A stretch of 64,000 nucleotides of DNA from Apostichopus japonicus (taxonomy: Eukaryota > Echinodermata > Holothuroidea > Aspidochirotida > Stichopodidae): positions 2,186,001 through 2,250,000 of the forward strand of contig NC_092577.1 of NCBI RefSeq assembly GCF_037975245.1, written 5' to 3'. Position 1 is the stretch's first letter; each line of letters opens with the position of its first letter. The notes beneath the pieces are model-generated. The model ran no database searches, was not told the DNA's origin, and was given only the letters and a program-made list of their open reading frames with translations. This document shows, piece after piece, positions 24,853-37,181 of this stretch. Made by a program: the position numbers and the translations under genes.

Positions 24853-24853
<1 letters not shown>
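23179..24853. other. Gene-free region with a TTTC microsatellite
   Basis: Contains (TTTC)n at about 23767-23790, a short TA tract at 24338-24352 and a C-run at 24780-24789. No exon or RNA gene is recognisable. Confidence 0.4.
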
Positions 24854-24917
<64 letters not shown>

Positions 24918-24933
24918 TATATATATATATATA

Positions 24934-24969
<36 letters not shown>

Positions 24970-24993
24970 AATATATATTTGTGTGTGTGTGTA
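24854..24993. repeat. TA microsatellite with TTCATA interruptions and a GT end
   Basis: About 110 bp of (TA)n, two TTCATA interruptions, then (TG)n at 24980-24992. Confidence 0.9.
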
Positions 24994-26621
24994 TACAGAA
25001 TGAGTATGACTTACACTGATTAGGTACACTGGGCTCCTCGATTTGGTCTTGCTCGCCGGGCATTTGCTTCGTTTACGAGAGTGTCTGTCAGCAAAAATGT
25101 TGTGTTGGTGCTCACTTTTAACGTTTGACGGAAAATCCACCAGGAGTTCTACATTTGAGTCAGTTACGTTTCCTTCTTGCGCAACCTATGGCAATCATCC
25201 AATTGCCTTGATAAAAGGGTGAATATATCATACCCGGATGTAAAAGATATTGTTTACCTATTTATCTAGATCGTCGAAAAAAAAAGAACTTTACCCTATA
25301 TTTGATATCAACTATAGCTTAACTTACATGTCCAATGGCCTTGCGGCCCTGTCCCACAGCTTCTGTAAAGGAAAAAGACTTTTTCCTTCAATTGTTAATT
25401 GTATTATGGGGTTGATTCCATGGCAACGAAAATCACGAGCTACGTTAACAATTTAGTTTACTATGACAGTGCCTTTTTTACCCTATTCGGCTTGCGTCAT
25501 TGCGGAATAATTAAGCAACCACTTTCAAATGTTTGCTATTGCATGGTCAAGTATATTGTGCAAATTATGAATACAAATCATCGGTTGTAGTGAAGACAAG
25601 AGTTACTGAACATTGCTTAAATTCAACTCTTCTTGGTAGTGTTCTGTTAGGTTTCAGTTCTTTAACTCGGATATAAATCGGCATATGCATGGGGATGTGA
25701 CGCGGGACACACTCAGAAAATAACAGAGAATCAAATTAGTTCAGTTTAGAGTAGACACTTGTAATTTATATTTTCTCAAAAGGAAAAGTAAAAACAAGCT
25801 ATAACTTCTCCGCTCTGTCACCTTTCGTACCAAAAGTGAACTCGGTGCAAACAGGTGTGACGTCATTGTTGCACACTGATACATAATGTTTTGTTTTCCA
25901 TTAAAAGTTACGTTTAATTTTATTCTACACAATCGGATGCATCCATAATATGAATGTACACAGGTATTGGTACTTTATAAACTTCACATCCCCATTAGAC
26001 AAACTAATTACCTTATCCAATCCAAGGTCAAATCAATACACTGAAAAATAAAGCAAAACAAAACATTATTTGACATCACACCTTTTTGCTTCAAGTTCAC
26101 TTTTGGTAGAATATCAAAAGAACTTCAACAGTCAATATCTCAAAAACGGTACATAGGAATTGAATGCAAATTTCACTGGAAGGCTTAGAATATGTTCCTC
26201 TGTAACATATCAAAGGGATATTGACCTGGACTATTCTTGTATGGCCAACTATCTCGAACACAATCGACATAAATGTAATGTCCAAGACAAGAAAAAAAGG
26301 TTACGGGTGTTAAATAAATACACTAAGAATGGGTTTTGCTGTTATTGCTGAGTTGAACAGAACGGGATTCGAGCAAATGATTAGAGGAATACAAATACAT
26401 TGAAACTGAATGTAAATACTTGATGGCATGTTTGACGGTATGCCCAAAGCCCCACACCTTCCCAAGCAAACATAATAAAGTGTTATCAGTTCTGTACAAC
26501 TTTTTCTCAAGTAATTCGTTCAATGGGCATTACACTGTTAGGCTTAAAAAGCGTAGAGTTGCACATTTGCAAGTTACGAAACTTTTTCATAGATCACTAA
26601 AAACCATATGTATTGGTTCAA
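24994..26621. other. Spacer with no recognisable feature
   Basis: Short open frames on both strands show no domain or splice pattern. Nothing is called. Confidence 0.4.
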
Positions 26622-26673
26622 ATCGATAAACTGAAATATATATATATATATATATATATTTCAGTTTATCGAT
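26622..26673. repeat. Perfect 52-bp palindrome
   Basis: Reads ATCGATAAACTGAAATAT, then (TA)n, then ATATTTCAGTTTATCGAT, an exact inverted repeat with no spacer apart from the TA core. It could extrude as a cruciform or be a tiny foldback element. A further TA tract lies at 26731-26748. Confidence 0.85.
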
Positions 26674-26947
26674 GTTTAGGCTCTGCTTTTATAGCATAGA
26701 GCACTCTTGCAGTCCTGACCCTTCCTTGTTATATATATATATATATATGCTTCTGTTATATGCATTATGTTATTCCAATCACTTTTAGTTGAAATATTGA
26801 ACTTGATACGACATATTTGGCGTTTTTTACAACATCTCAAAACCAAACATCAGTGCATAAGATAACCTGATATGTTTTTATAGTGTTGTATAGTCCAAGC
26901 GTATTTAACACTGCTTGCGCTAGACACATTATAAGTGGTGTGTCTGT

Positions 26948-27339
26948 CCTGTATGCAGTGGCGTAGGAAGGTATTTTTGAGTGGGGGGGGGGGGCTGAAG
27001 ACTGATGGCCGGCCTGGGGGAGGGGTCTAAGGGGAGGGGGTGTCCCCCTCTCCTTTGGATTTTGTTTGCATTGCCAGGTGGCCTCAGATGCAATTTGGTG
27101 CAATATATATAGCACACTTCAACACCCACTCCATTTTGTAAATAATTTTGCATTTTCACTGGCCTTAGATGCAATTTGGTGCTCCAAATGAGATTTTTTT
27201 CTCATTTGGAAATGAAAAAGGGGTTTTCTGACTTGCGGAGCGGGGGGGGGGGGGCGGAATGATACTTCCGCCCCACCATATTTTTCACTGGGGGCTGGCG
27301 CCCCCAGCCCCCCCCGATTCCTACGCCCTTGCCTGTATG
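26948..27339. mobile_element. Intact hAT-like MITE with 8-bp target duplication
   Basis: The element is 26956-27331 (376 bp). It begins CAGTGGCGTAGGAAGG and ends CGATTCCTACGCCCTTG, imperfectly inverted. CCTGTATG flanks both ends exactly (26948-26955 and 27332-27339). Inside are G-runs at 26982-26993 and 27242-27254, a near-duplicated CAGATGCAATTTGGTGC block (27085 and 27169), and a GGCGGAAT...ACTTCCGCCCC hairpin. No transposase frame. The 8-bp duplication and CAGTGGCG end place it with hAT. Confidence 0.85.
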
Positions 27340-27405
27340 GTAAGCTAATAAGGGGCTATGTGGTAGGCTAATAAGTGGTAGGCTAGTAAGTGGTAGGCTA
27401 ATAAG
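27340..27405 (+). repeat. Minisatellite of 15-bp GTGGTAGGCTAATAA units
   Basis: About four units, slightly diverged, directly beside the hAT-like MITE. The same motif recurs at 30670-30725. Confidence 0.75.
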
Positions 27406-30400
27406 TAACTAAATGTTGTACGCTGTTGAAAATAATTGTAAAACTACAAGTTTTCTGTTCATTTGCAGAATTTCGTCTGTGCCAATACAGGAAAGTCTTT
27501 TTTTTTTATAGATTTACGTTATCTTAAAGAAATTTAGAGTTTTTGACAAACAGTTGTCATGGATATACAGATATCTATCCTCGTTCACTTTATAACAAAA
27601 ACGAGGCATATATATTTCAACACGAGACCCTCCGAAAAAGCCGAACTTTCTTACGAAATAATATACGTAAGTTTTAACACATCAGATGGAAAATCGAGGA
27701 CCACGACGAACACGACAGTTTTCCCGGCTTGCAGGTTCGCACACTCGAATCACATGAGCTAATTTGCGTCAAACTGTCAGACCTAGCAATCATACAACTG
27801 TTTGTAAAAATAATTGCCGATCGAAGACACAGATTTTGCAGATTTGAAGGTATGGTAAGATGACAAAATTTTGTAACACAATAAGGTTTAGGTGAAGATC
27901 GACTGCTGCTTACATTAGATAAATTATCAAAAATTACGTTCAGTTCGTCTTTATGAGCACACGGCACGCCTCGTGATAGGCTAGGCGTGCAATGTATGCT
28001 TACAGTAGACCCATGTCATGTTCATCATAAAAGGCTTAGTTGGCCTAATGTTAGTCTTGCTATGTACGACTAGCATATCGATCGTGGCTAGTCTGACGAA
28101 AACCGTGCAGAGGTACGTTAGACCTAGCCTATATGCCTAGAAGAAAAACACGATAATTGTTTTCGTCACATCAGTAGCCTACAACAATTACTGTACTTTC
28201 GTGTTGCGGTCAGAATCGCATGTTTGAAAAGATAATAGGGAAATAACTGGAAATGACATCGTTTCCTTTCTGAAACCAAAATGAACCTACAGATGGCTAT
28301 ACATTCAGGTCAGCGTACGTGCATGTGTGTTTTTCTCATTCATGAGTATGAATGAGGTCACAGGGTCAAGCAATAAAATGTTCTTACTGCAATAACTTGG
28401 CAACCACGGTGCCAGTTTCTTTTAAACTTGTATGGTGTTATTTTTTACATACTGGTGTGTAACAGTTGATACCATGCATACATGAGGCGGGGCTTGGAAT
28501 TGACTAGTTAACAAACATTTTCATGCATGATAGTCTCAACATTACAGAATGAGTGATCATATGCACTTGGTGGATGGACAGCCCATAGTGAGTAGGCCTA
28601 GCAAACCATATTGATTTTGGTTCTCATATGATCTTGAATATTAATGATGCACAAAATTCTTCAAATTGCAAAAACATGGCAACCCTTTGGTATGGTGTTA
28701 TATCGGTAGATAGCAAACATATAGTGATGAGTGTAGCAACCGATATCATGCATATTAATGAGCAGCCGTGCTCAGTAATGGTGACTTAAAGGGTGTGAAG
28801 ACTCGCGCAAAAAGAAACGTCTAATGCCGGTAATTTGACCTAGTTTCGAATGAGGTGTAACAGAAGTGTGAGACACCCCCATCGATCCCAGAAAATACAC
28901 ACGGAGCTTGCCAACGTCGGTAATTAGACACTAGAGTACAGTCAGTACATACAGCTGCGGTCGATACACACAGCACAGTGTACTAACGATACAGCGATGG
29001 ACATCTCATGTCCAGCTAAAGATAACAAGGTATCACGTTTCATTACTGTCTGCATTTTGTAGCGACACGAACAAAACGTCACTTGCAAGCAACAGAAAGT
29101 TAACTTCTTCAGATGGCCGCACGGGGTTTGGGGCGAGTCTTCAATGCCTTTAAAAAGTTTTCTGAACTCAAAAAAGGGAAAGAGTAATCATTACCTTATA
29201 TGTGGTGGGTTCATGACCAATGGTGATTATAAGCTGCACCCTAATGATTTTGGTTCTCATATCACTGATTTATTGTGATCAAAAATTAAATCTCCAAACT
29301 CAATTACCTAGCAACGATAAAGATTTCTTCAAATTTGATATTGTGATATCGTTTGCACAAACTGATGTGCCTATATACAGGCTTCACTTGACATCATTAT
29401 GAGAGGATTTGGCATATATTGGCTTAGCATTTTTCTAGTAAAAGTTTTACGTGAAGGAATTTGTTTTTCATGAGGCCAAAGGTCATCTGAGGTCAGCAGA
29501 GTGAAACTCTGGAAACCGTGTAAATAAATACCTTGCGGTATATATAGGAACCCCTGGTGAATAAAGGTCAAAGTAGGTTACTTGGGGTATTTTAGAGGTA
29601 CCAGTCTGAAGAAAAAAATAAAGAAGTGAGAATTGCCTTGAACTCAAGCCTCCTATTTATTGCACAAATCAGCCATTACTGCAAGATCATTGTACTATTG
29701 GATATTTCTATTCAGCAATTAATACAGAATGTTGGTAAATGTTGTATCCAAAGTTGCTTTTCATATTGGCAAGTCATCACTACAGTAACTGATTAGACTT
29801 TCTGTTTAACAACTTAATTGATGTGAGCCAAAATATGCTGATAATCTAGCAGACCTAAAGCGGTGTCTTGAATCAGTATCTTACTAAGTGGATAGGATTC
29901 CTATACATAGTGTATAGAAGAAACCTACACAGCGACACTAAGATATAGTTTCATCATTAATGATGTGGTTGGCTTAAAGAGAATTTATAGAAATTTCAGT
30001 AGCTCAACAATGGTAACTTATTATTTATCATCACCCAAATACACCATTGATACAGAAACATTTAACCATACATTGTTTTATAACGGTAATCCGCTTTGCT
30101 GTATTACTTTAGTGACCTCAATTCATCTTTAGTTATTCTGCTTTGATTTCTTTCACATATTTTTCGTTTTATTCCAACGGTATTACAAGCTCATTAAAAA
30201 ATATCGTGTTGTAAGTTGAAACAAAAACAATGTCTTGTTATTTGTCTTAATGTCATTTGTTCAAATATTAATAATCTACGTTATTGTACAATTAGAGCTG
30301 TAATGCCTCGGAAGCATGATGTCATTGTTGAGATACCCTTTGTAAATATATGAGTCAGTGGTTCCTGTTTCTATGCAACATTACCCATAAATATAGAGAT

Positions 30401-30669
30401 ACCTTGCATCAATATGCAAATAGAGAATGTTTCTGTTCAAAAGGCTTTGTAAATACACACCCACTGTCCATCAAATAACAGAAGGTTAATCTTTAATTAA
30501 TAAAATGAAATACTGAGACAATACAGAACCTTTTTGTAAAATTAATTAATGGTACTGTCATTTTACAAGATAGATTGTAGGTGAATGATCAACTTGGGTA
30601 AGTAAACAAAGCATAAATGTAGTTGTACAGCAAGTCTCTGGAAACTATTTGAAAGAGATTTTTTAAGCA
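27406..30669. other. Gene-free region with a diverged direct repeat
   Basis: Blocks at about 28428-28483 and 28691-28762 share TATGGTGTTAT and GATA(C/T)CATGCATA with partly matching sequence between. I see no coding exon. Short open frames such as 29220-29402 have no domain. Confidence 0.4.
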
Positions 30670-30725
30670 GTGTAGGCTCATAAGTGGTTGGCTAAGGAGT
30701 GGTTAATAAGTGGTAGGCTAATAAG
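30670..30725 (+). repeat. Second copy of the GTGGTAGGCTAATAA minisatellite
   Basis: Three to four diverged units including AAGTGGTTGGCTAAGG and AAGTGGTAGGCTAATAAG, matching the array at 27340. Confidence 0.65.
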
Positions 30726-33219
30726 TATTTCTTTTTTCTCTTCCATATACGTCACTTTTAGGGAGCTGCCTGGCAGACACGCTTTTCGATACTTAGCTTG
30801 CAAATGCATTTTTATTTTAATTTTCGTCAGTAGACCTGTACCGACATCTTGTTGAAGAGTCAAGCTCTTAAAGGTCAAGTACTTCAGTATATCAGTATTT
30901 ATGAAGCAAATATATGACAGGAAAAGTCTTTGCATCATGTTAGGGGTGGGCGCACTCTCCTGTTCAAAATAGTGCCAGATGCTACACCAGTATAGGACAA
31001 GTTTGGCTGGCTGAGGAAAAGGGGAAGTGGTCTGAGATGACCATTCCCTCTTTTTGTATAATAATTAAGGGTACTTTGGCAACTTACAAAGAACATTTAA
31101 TTGCAAGAAAATTCCATACATATACATTGTTCATCAATATTTAAGAAGACTCTGCCATCAGTCCATCCAGTATTCTCATTGCTATGTCTGAATGTGACCT
31201 TCGTTGCTACACCAAATCTACCAGCACCAAACTCGAGAGCGGTAAAATATCTAGTGGTGATGTCATGATGACGTCCCCTACGGATCCAAAAATTAGGGAG
31301 TGGGGGGCTGTTTAAACTTTGTACATGGCAAAGTGTCTACTTAATCATTCATTACTTGCAAAATTATCATTAAATTGTCTGACATAAAACGCGATCCAGA
31401 TGTTATTAACTTTCTATGCGATCAGTGCAGGAATTCCCTCAGTTGTTTACTAAGGAAGACTGTGTAACTAACACACGGCCCCTTTAGTAGATTTTAGTGT
31501 ATTGTTAACTGCTTTAATTTGGTTTTATGTTAAATCTACAGTGTCGTTCACCCTATAGCTTTACTATTTAACAAATTTGAACTTCTCCATTGCACCTTTA
31601 CATGGCCAGTCAATACCTTACATACCTTTTATAACAAAATTACTGAAGCGAACCAACTGAAATACTGCCACACACTATATCTGGATCCAATCACATCCTT
31701 CTATATTGATATGATGTTGAGAGCCAAGGTTATACTTGAACACATGACAAAAAGGTTTAAGAAATGGAGCCTGGAAGAAGAACTTTATCGGTTCTCATTC
31801 TCATAGTGTCCATTTCTTGTATCATATTTTATACAATGTATTCTTGTCAAGAGATGACTAGGTAATTAGTCTGCAATTATCGTTACTTGTTTTAAATAAA
31901 TTGGATTATAATTTTAATTTTCTTATATGTCATTGTAGCCTTCCTATACAGCCAATACAAGGAAGGTAACTGGGTCACGCAGGGTTTAGAACTTTGATCC
32001 ATTGCATAAGAATTGTTGGCACCATGAAAAACAATTACACCTTTGCCTAACATTCCTGGTAAAAGAGCCTTGTAAAAAATACATTCTTGTGGTTGGTACG
32101 TCAATATTGTTAAAAATGGGTCAACAACTCACTAAAGATTGGAAAATATTTTGCGTATCTTGTTATGTTGATAACAAGTATGTCTTCCTCATCATTTAGT
32201 TTTCAAATACAATTTAAAGCACTATATCCCGTTGTCATTTCACGGCTAAGTTAGCCACCGAATAATAACTATAAACATCTTATTACAATACATAATATGT
32301 GTGTAAACGGCTACAAGTCTTTTCGGTTTAATTACTGTGTAGTATGATGCGTAGTTTATATCATTTGATACATATCTACTTGCGACCCCAATGTTCCCGA
32401 GAACTGAGGTTGGCATCCAAATATTCCGTCCATGTCCTAAGCTGTCTCAGTCCCTCTATGGAGCGGTTGTAGCTCCATGGTCCACGTAGCGGACAATAAT
32501 CAATTTGCGTGGCGAGATAGTTTTACAACAAAGTTGTATTATGTATGTAATTGTTGTATGGTATTGTGCTACTACATTTGGGATTAACATAACATGCTAG
32601 CTCATATATTTCCTATTTTCACGTATCGTACAACACTGACCGAATAATAACAATATCTTCATCTAAATCAAACTCTTGTTATACGAATGCACTGCTCCAC
32701 AAACCGCCAAACACAGACTAAATTCACAAGTCATTATCCTATAATCAATACACTGACATATCATGCATACAATTTAGAATACAAACGCAATAAAGCCGGA
32801 ATATGAGCCATGGTTCGTTCAAGTCCAATACTAAGTCCTATATTACACAATGAAAAGTGGAAAACGAAACAGCTTCTGGATCGCACGGTCACCTCAAATA
32901 CAATACCACATTGTATATATGTCCACGCCTACATGGCCAGTGCAAACATCATTAGCGCCTTAGTTTTTATATCTAACCCGTTTACCTCTTTGCCTGAAAA
33001 GTTAGATAAGGTACTAGTTACTGTATGACGCTACGATCTTAGCAATTATTAACCACTGAGAATGGTGAAATGCTGACATCAGAGGGTCGTGATATTCTTA
33101 ACGAAATGCTTAGGTATTATTCTAAGCTTTATGATTATTTGTGATTTGCGTAACCTTCGATGACCAACTGTTTGTTTTTGATTCAATAATGACCTCAGTG
33201 TTTGTGATGGTCAGCTTCA
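30726..33219. other. Spacer with no recognisable feature
   Basis: No exon, RNA gene or clear repeat is visible on either strand. Confidence 0.35.
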
Positions 33220-34200
33220 GTTATGATGAGGGTCGAGCTGTTATTCGTTCTATGTCAAATGACAAATCACCGGGAGCGATGGGCGCTCCACCAATTTCTA
33301 TTAAAAAGTTTTGGCCATTGATTGGAAATTTGGTGGTTGGGTAACCAAACTGGGTTTCTTAGACTAAATTGCTTTATTGGTGAAAATATTAGACTTTTGC
33401 TTGATTTGATTGATTTTGCTACAAGTGAATAACATCCCGCGTTTATCTTTTTCATTGATTTTGGAAAATGCTTTTCATTGTGTGAACTGGAATTTCATTT
33501 AAAAAAACTCTGTATTATTTTAAATTTGGTGTAGATTTTAAAGAGTACCATTGGATGGGCACTCTTTCTTTTGAGTGCACGTGTAATTATAGTTATACTA
33601 CAGTTTTTCTCAAATTCGGAGGAGTGTTAGTCCTTATCAGTCCTTATCAGTCCTTATCTTTCAATGTTATGTACTGATTTATTTGCCTAATCGGTTTTGA
33701 ATAATGATCTTTGTTAAGAGATTAATACTCACAGTAAAGTCAATACAAAATTCTTCATAATGCGTATTACACTACCCTTCTCATTGATGGGAGTTGTCAC
33801 ACAATTCTTAAAATGTTAAATGAGCTTAAAATGTCTGAGTCTGTATTGGGCTCCCATTAGACCCCTTTATCGCAGAACGTCCGGCATGCATATATTTAAC
33901 AGACTTTACCTTAACTATTAGCGTTGGTCCTATTAGGTTTTCGGGAATAAATTTTACTCAATATGGCGATGATCTTTTCACTTATGTTCAAAAAACTCTC
34001 TCGATTGAAACCCCAGCTAAGTTTTTTGGTCTAAGACAAATATGTTTTGACTGGAGTTCCATGTACTTTACTAAACCTGCAAATAATTATGGTAATTAAC
34101 TTGTTTGGAATAATCCATTAATAAAATTAATGGATCAATGGTCCTTTAACAAAAGCTTTTCAAAGCTGGTGTCATATATGTGAAAGATATCTTTGAAAAC
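33220..34200 (+). pseudogene. Relic of an L1-like LINE ORF2 (reverse transcriptase)
   Basis: Fragments in the order expected for an L1/Tx1-type ORF2: a reverse-transcriptase start with SMSNDKSPGAMGAPP and FWPLIG (about 33226-33345), then IGENIRLLLDLIDFATS (about 33376-33427) and FFIDFGK in another frame, then a weak NFTQYGDD-type active-site block (about 33951-33974; the usual YADD is changed), and a C-terminal VWNNPLIKI block near 34105. Many stops and frame changes separate them. Long dead. Confidence 0.7.
33629..33658 (+). repeat. Three tandem copies of AGTCCTTATC
   Basis: A short perfect triplication inside the LINE relic. Confidence 0.85.
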
Positions 34201-36819
34201 AATGGAACTAAGTGAACTTATATTGTTTTAATTGTAGAAAGTATAATGTCAATAATTGTCCTTTTTATGAATTACTTTAGTTTCATGTCATAATGTGAGA
34301 CACTGGTAGTCCTGTTATCCAAAATGGCATCAGGAATGGTAAACAGTCCCACTGTAGACAAAATCCGAACATTATGAAGATAGAGGGAAATATTTTTTCG
34401 AACCATTTTTTCGAATATTCTGTGGTGAAACCCACAAAGCAATTCAACCGTGTTATTGTTATTTTTTCTCAGATTGAGGATTAAGTCAATTACTGAAGGT
34501 GTTTCATATGTCTTTGCCCTTTCTATTAATATAACCTTATTGCTTCCTTTGTACTATGATTGTACTTTTAAGTACAGTAGCTATTGCATCTTCTCGGAAG
34601 GTGGAATAGGATGCAATAGGATGGAACTGGCTGAATTTGCTGAAACTGGCTGAAAATAAAATAAAAGTGCAAGATACCTTCAAACTAGGTGGAAAACAGC
34701 CGTCTGTATATTTTCCAATTTGCGTAATGTAGATGACGACATAAAATTGTCGCTGTGAATCTCCCCTTCAGACTTGCAACAAACAAAACAGGCAAAATTC
34801 AATGTATCTATGTGGGGTTATGAAGTATGCAGTAATTTTTAATAATTTCCTATCTACTCGTCATCAGACATTAGGATACTGGCTAGTCGCATGACGATCA
34901 TTAAGCAGGGCAAACAAGTGATAGGTTTAAACAACTCTCCAAGAACAAAAATCACCAGCTAACCACAAATAGCGCTGCTGCAGACACGGTATTATGAACT
35001 GCCTAAAAGTAGCATACGCCCAATTAATGCCCTATTGACTTACACACTGATTACAAAAGTAATGTGGTCTCTTAGTCTCAATAGAAGCTCTCAATAGCTA
35101 AACGCTACCCATCACTAGATAGCTGACAAAATGGCCACTCATGGCATTATCATTTTTTTGTATCACGACCTTGTAGAGTTTTTGCTATCAGAGCCTGAAG
35201 TTTTCGTCGCTAGTAAACAAATATCTTCACTCAGTAGTAAAAAACTTTCGTACGCTGCTCCTGGGAGGCCTAAAGGGGGTCTAAAATTGCCTGAATTGAC
35301 CCATTTTTTTGTACCACATGTACTTCCATGCATGCTCTTTCACATGCAAGCCACAAACAACCAGATCCTGATTGATAACATATCACAAAAGATGTTCTCC
35401 TACTGCATCTTGGCCCTTTTCCTGAAGGAGATCATCCGAGCGGATTGATATAGACTGTAATAAGAAATATGCCACCCTAAACAATCGAGATGAATGATAT
35501 TCGGCTTGTAAGATTGTCTTGATCTAAAGTGATGGCAAGAGACTGCAAGCGGCCTAAACGGTTGATTGTTAATGTACATAGGCCTATCACAGTGCCAATT
35601 GGAGGTGAAATTCCATTAACATCTAAACGTTTCTTGTTTTCTCCGACCGTTATGGGCAACCTTATCTGAACTGCGAGAAAAAAATAAAACGTTAGTTCTG
35701 ATCGGCCTTTAGAAAATACGGCAAAGCATTTTACGAAAACAACGCCCAAGTCAGACGAACACGCGCGATTGTACGCACCAGTTTGGATATCGCCCTCAAA
35801 TGTAAAAATATGTTAAGTAAAAAGTTATTATCTCATGCATCGCTCCTATAGGGAAGATGAGATATTGTAGTTCCTTTGCCAGTTGGACCATATACATCTA
35901 CGTCAGTTGCCATAGCAACAGTTGTCAATGGTTTATTTTCCAGCGGCATAACCAGCAATAAAATACTGCGGACATCTTCGACTCCCAGGCTCATAATCAA
36001 ATATATGATATATGAATGACACCATAGTATCAACATTGGAGAGCCTTCTCTTTTATGAAACTTTAAAAGTGTTGTCAAAGATTAAGAGCTTTGGGTAAAT
36101 TTGCTAATAATTTTGCGACGAATGGTTGAAATACTCATTATTGATATTTGAGCTTTGTAAGCTTTGTGCTTACAAATATTGACCAAGTGATAATATATCA
36201 AATCTCATCAATTTGCTCGTTTAAACATTAAACGATGAGTTTTTCATTTGACTTGAAATCAACAGTTACTGAACACAAATTTGAAAAACATGGTCTTTTC
36301 CTTGATTTTATTTAAAATGTTGACAATTTTCAGAGAATCGTTAAGATATTTTCTTGCGCTGTTTCATTTTCTATGTTTACTTATCTGTCAATTATTGGTT
36401 CTCTGCATAAAGAATTTCTCTCAAAATAAAACTGTTTGCAGAAATATTTTCATTTCCTCTGTTAGTAATGAACTATAAGAAAATCAGAAATTTGTTCATC
36501 TGAATATGCTTGAGGATTTTGTGATTTTTCACCTAAAGATGCAAGAAAAGCTATCAGCATTTTTTATGAAAAGCAATCAATTCCAGCCACAGTAATATCC
36601 ATTTAACAACTCTCTCTACAGGCAATAAACCAATCACATTGTGATCTTTTTTTGATGAATTTTTTATTTGAGTAATTCAACGTTTTACAGAAAATTATCG
36701 TCAAAAGTCAGTGAGACGTTGCCCCGTCCGCTTCTCGCAGTAAGAACCTTATACTATTCATTGCATTGACTTTTTACCACAATATCCAGAGCCCGTGTAG
36801 CAGTACAAACTGTCGCATG
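34201..36819. other. Spacer with no recognisable feature
   Basis: Open frames such as the 105-codon one at 35131-35448 show no domain. A LINE tail may reach to about 34700. Nothing else is supported. Confidence 0.35.
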
Positions 36820-37181
36820 TGCCCCCTTTTTCAATACATACTGTCCTAGTCCCCCTAGGACACTTTTTATTGGATTTACCAGTACATTTAGACTTCCCGG
36901 ACCTATTTTACAAGGCCTGTTTGGTACATATTGTCTCCCTGGACAACATTTGCTATGGTTAAACGAAAGGGGGACATAATTTGCCGGCCGTGTATTTTGT
37001 CACAAATTGTGTCTCCCGGAAACAATGTCCCCTAGCAGATATGTTAAAGTAGTAAGAAATAGTCATTAATACACCGTTGCAGTATCCGTATTATTAGCAA
37101 ATTTGTCGCATTTTGGCTTCCGTATATTTATCATTAAGTCAATCGATCGTATATTAACATTAAGTCGATCGACAACTAAAA

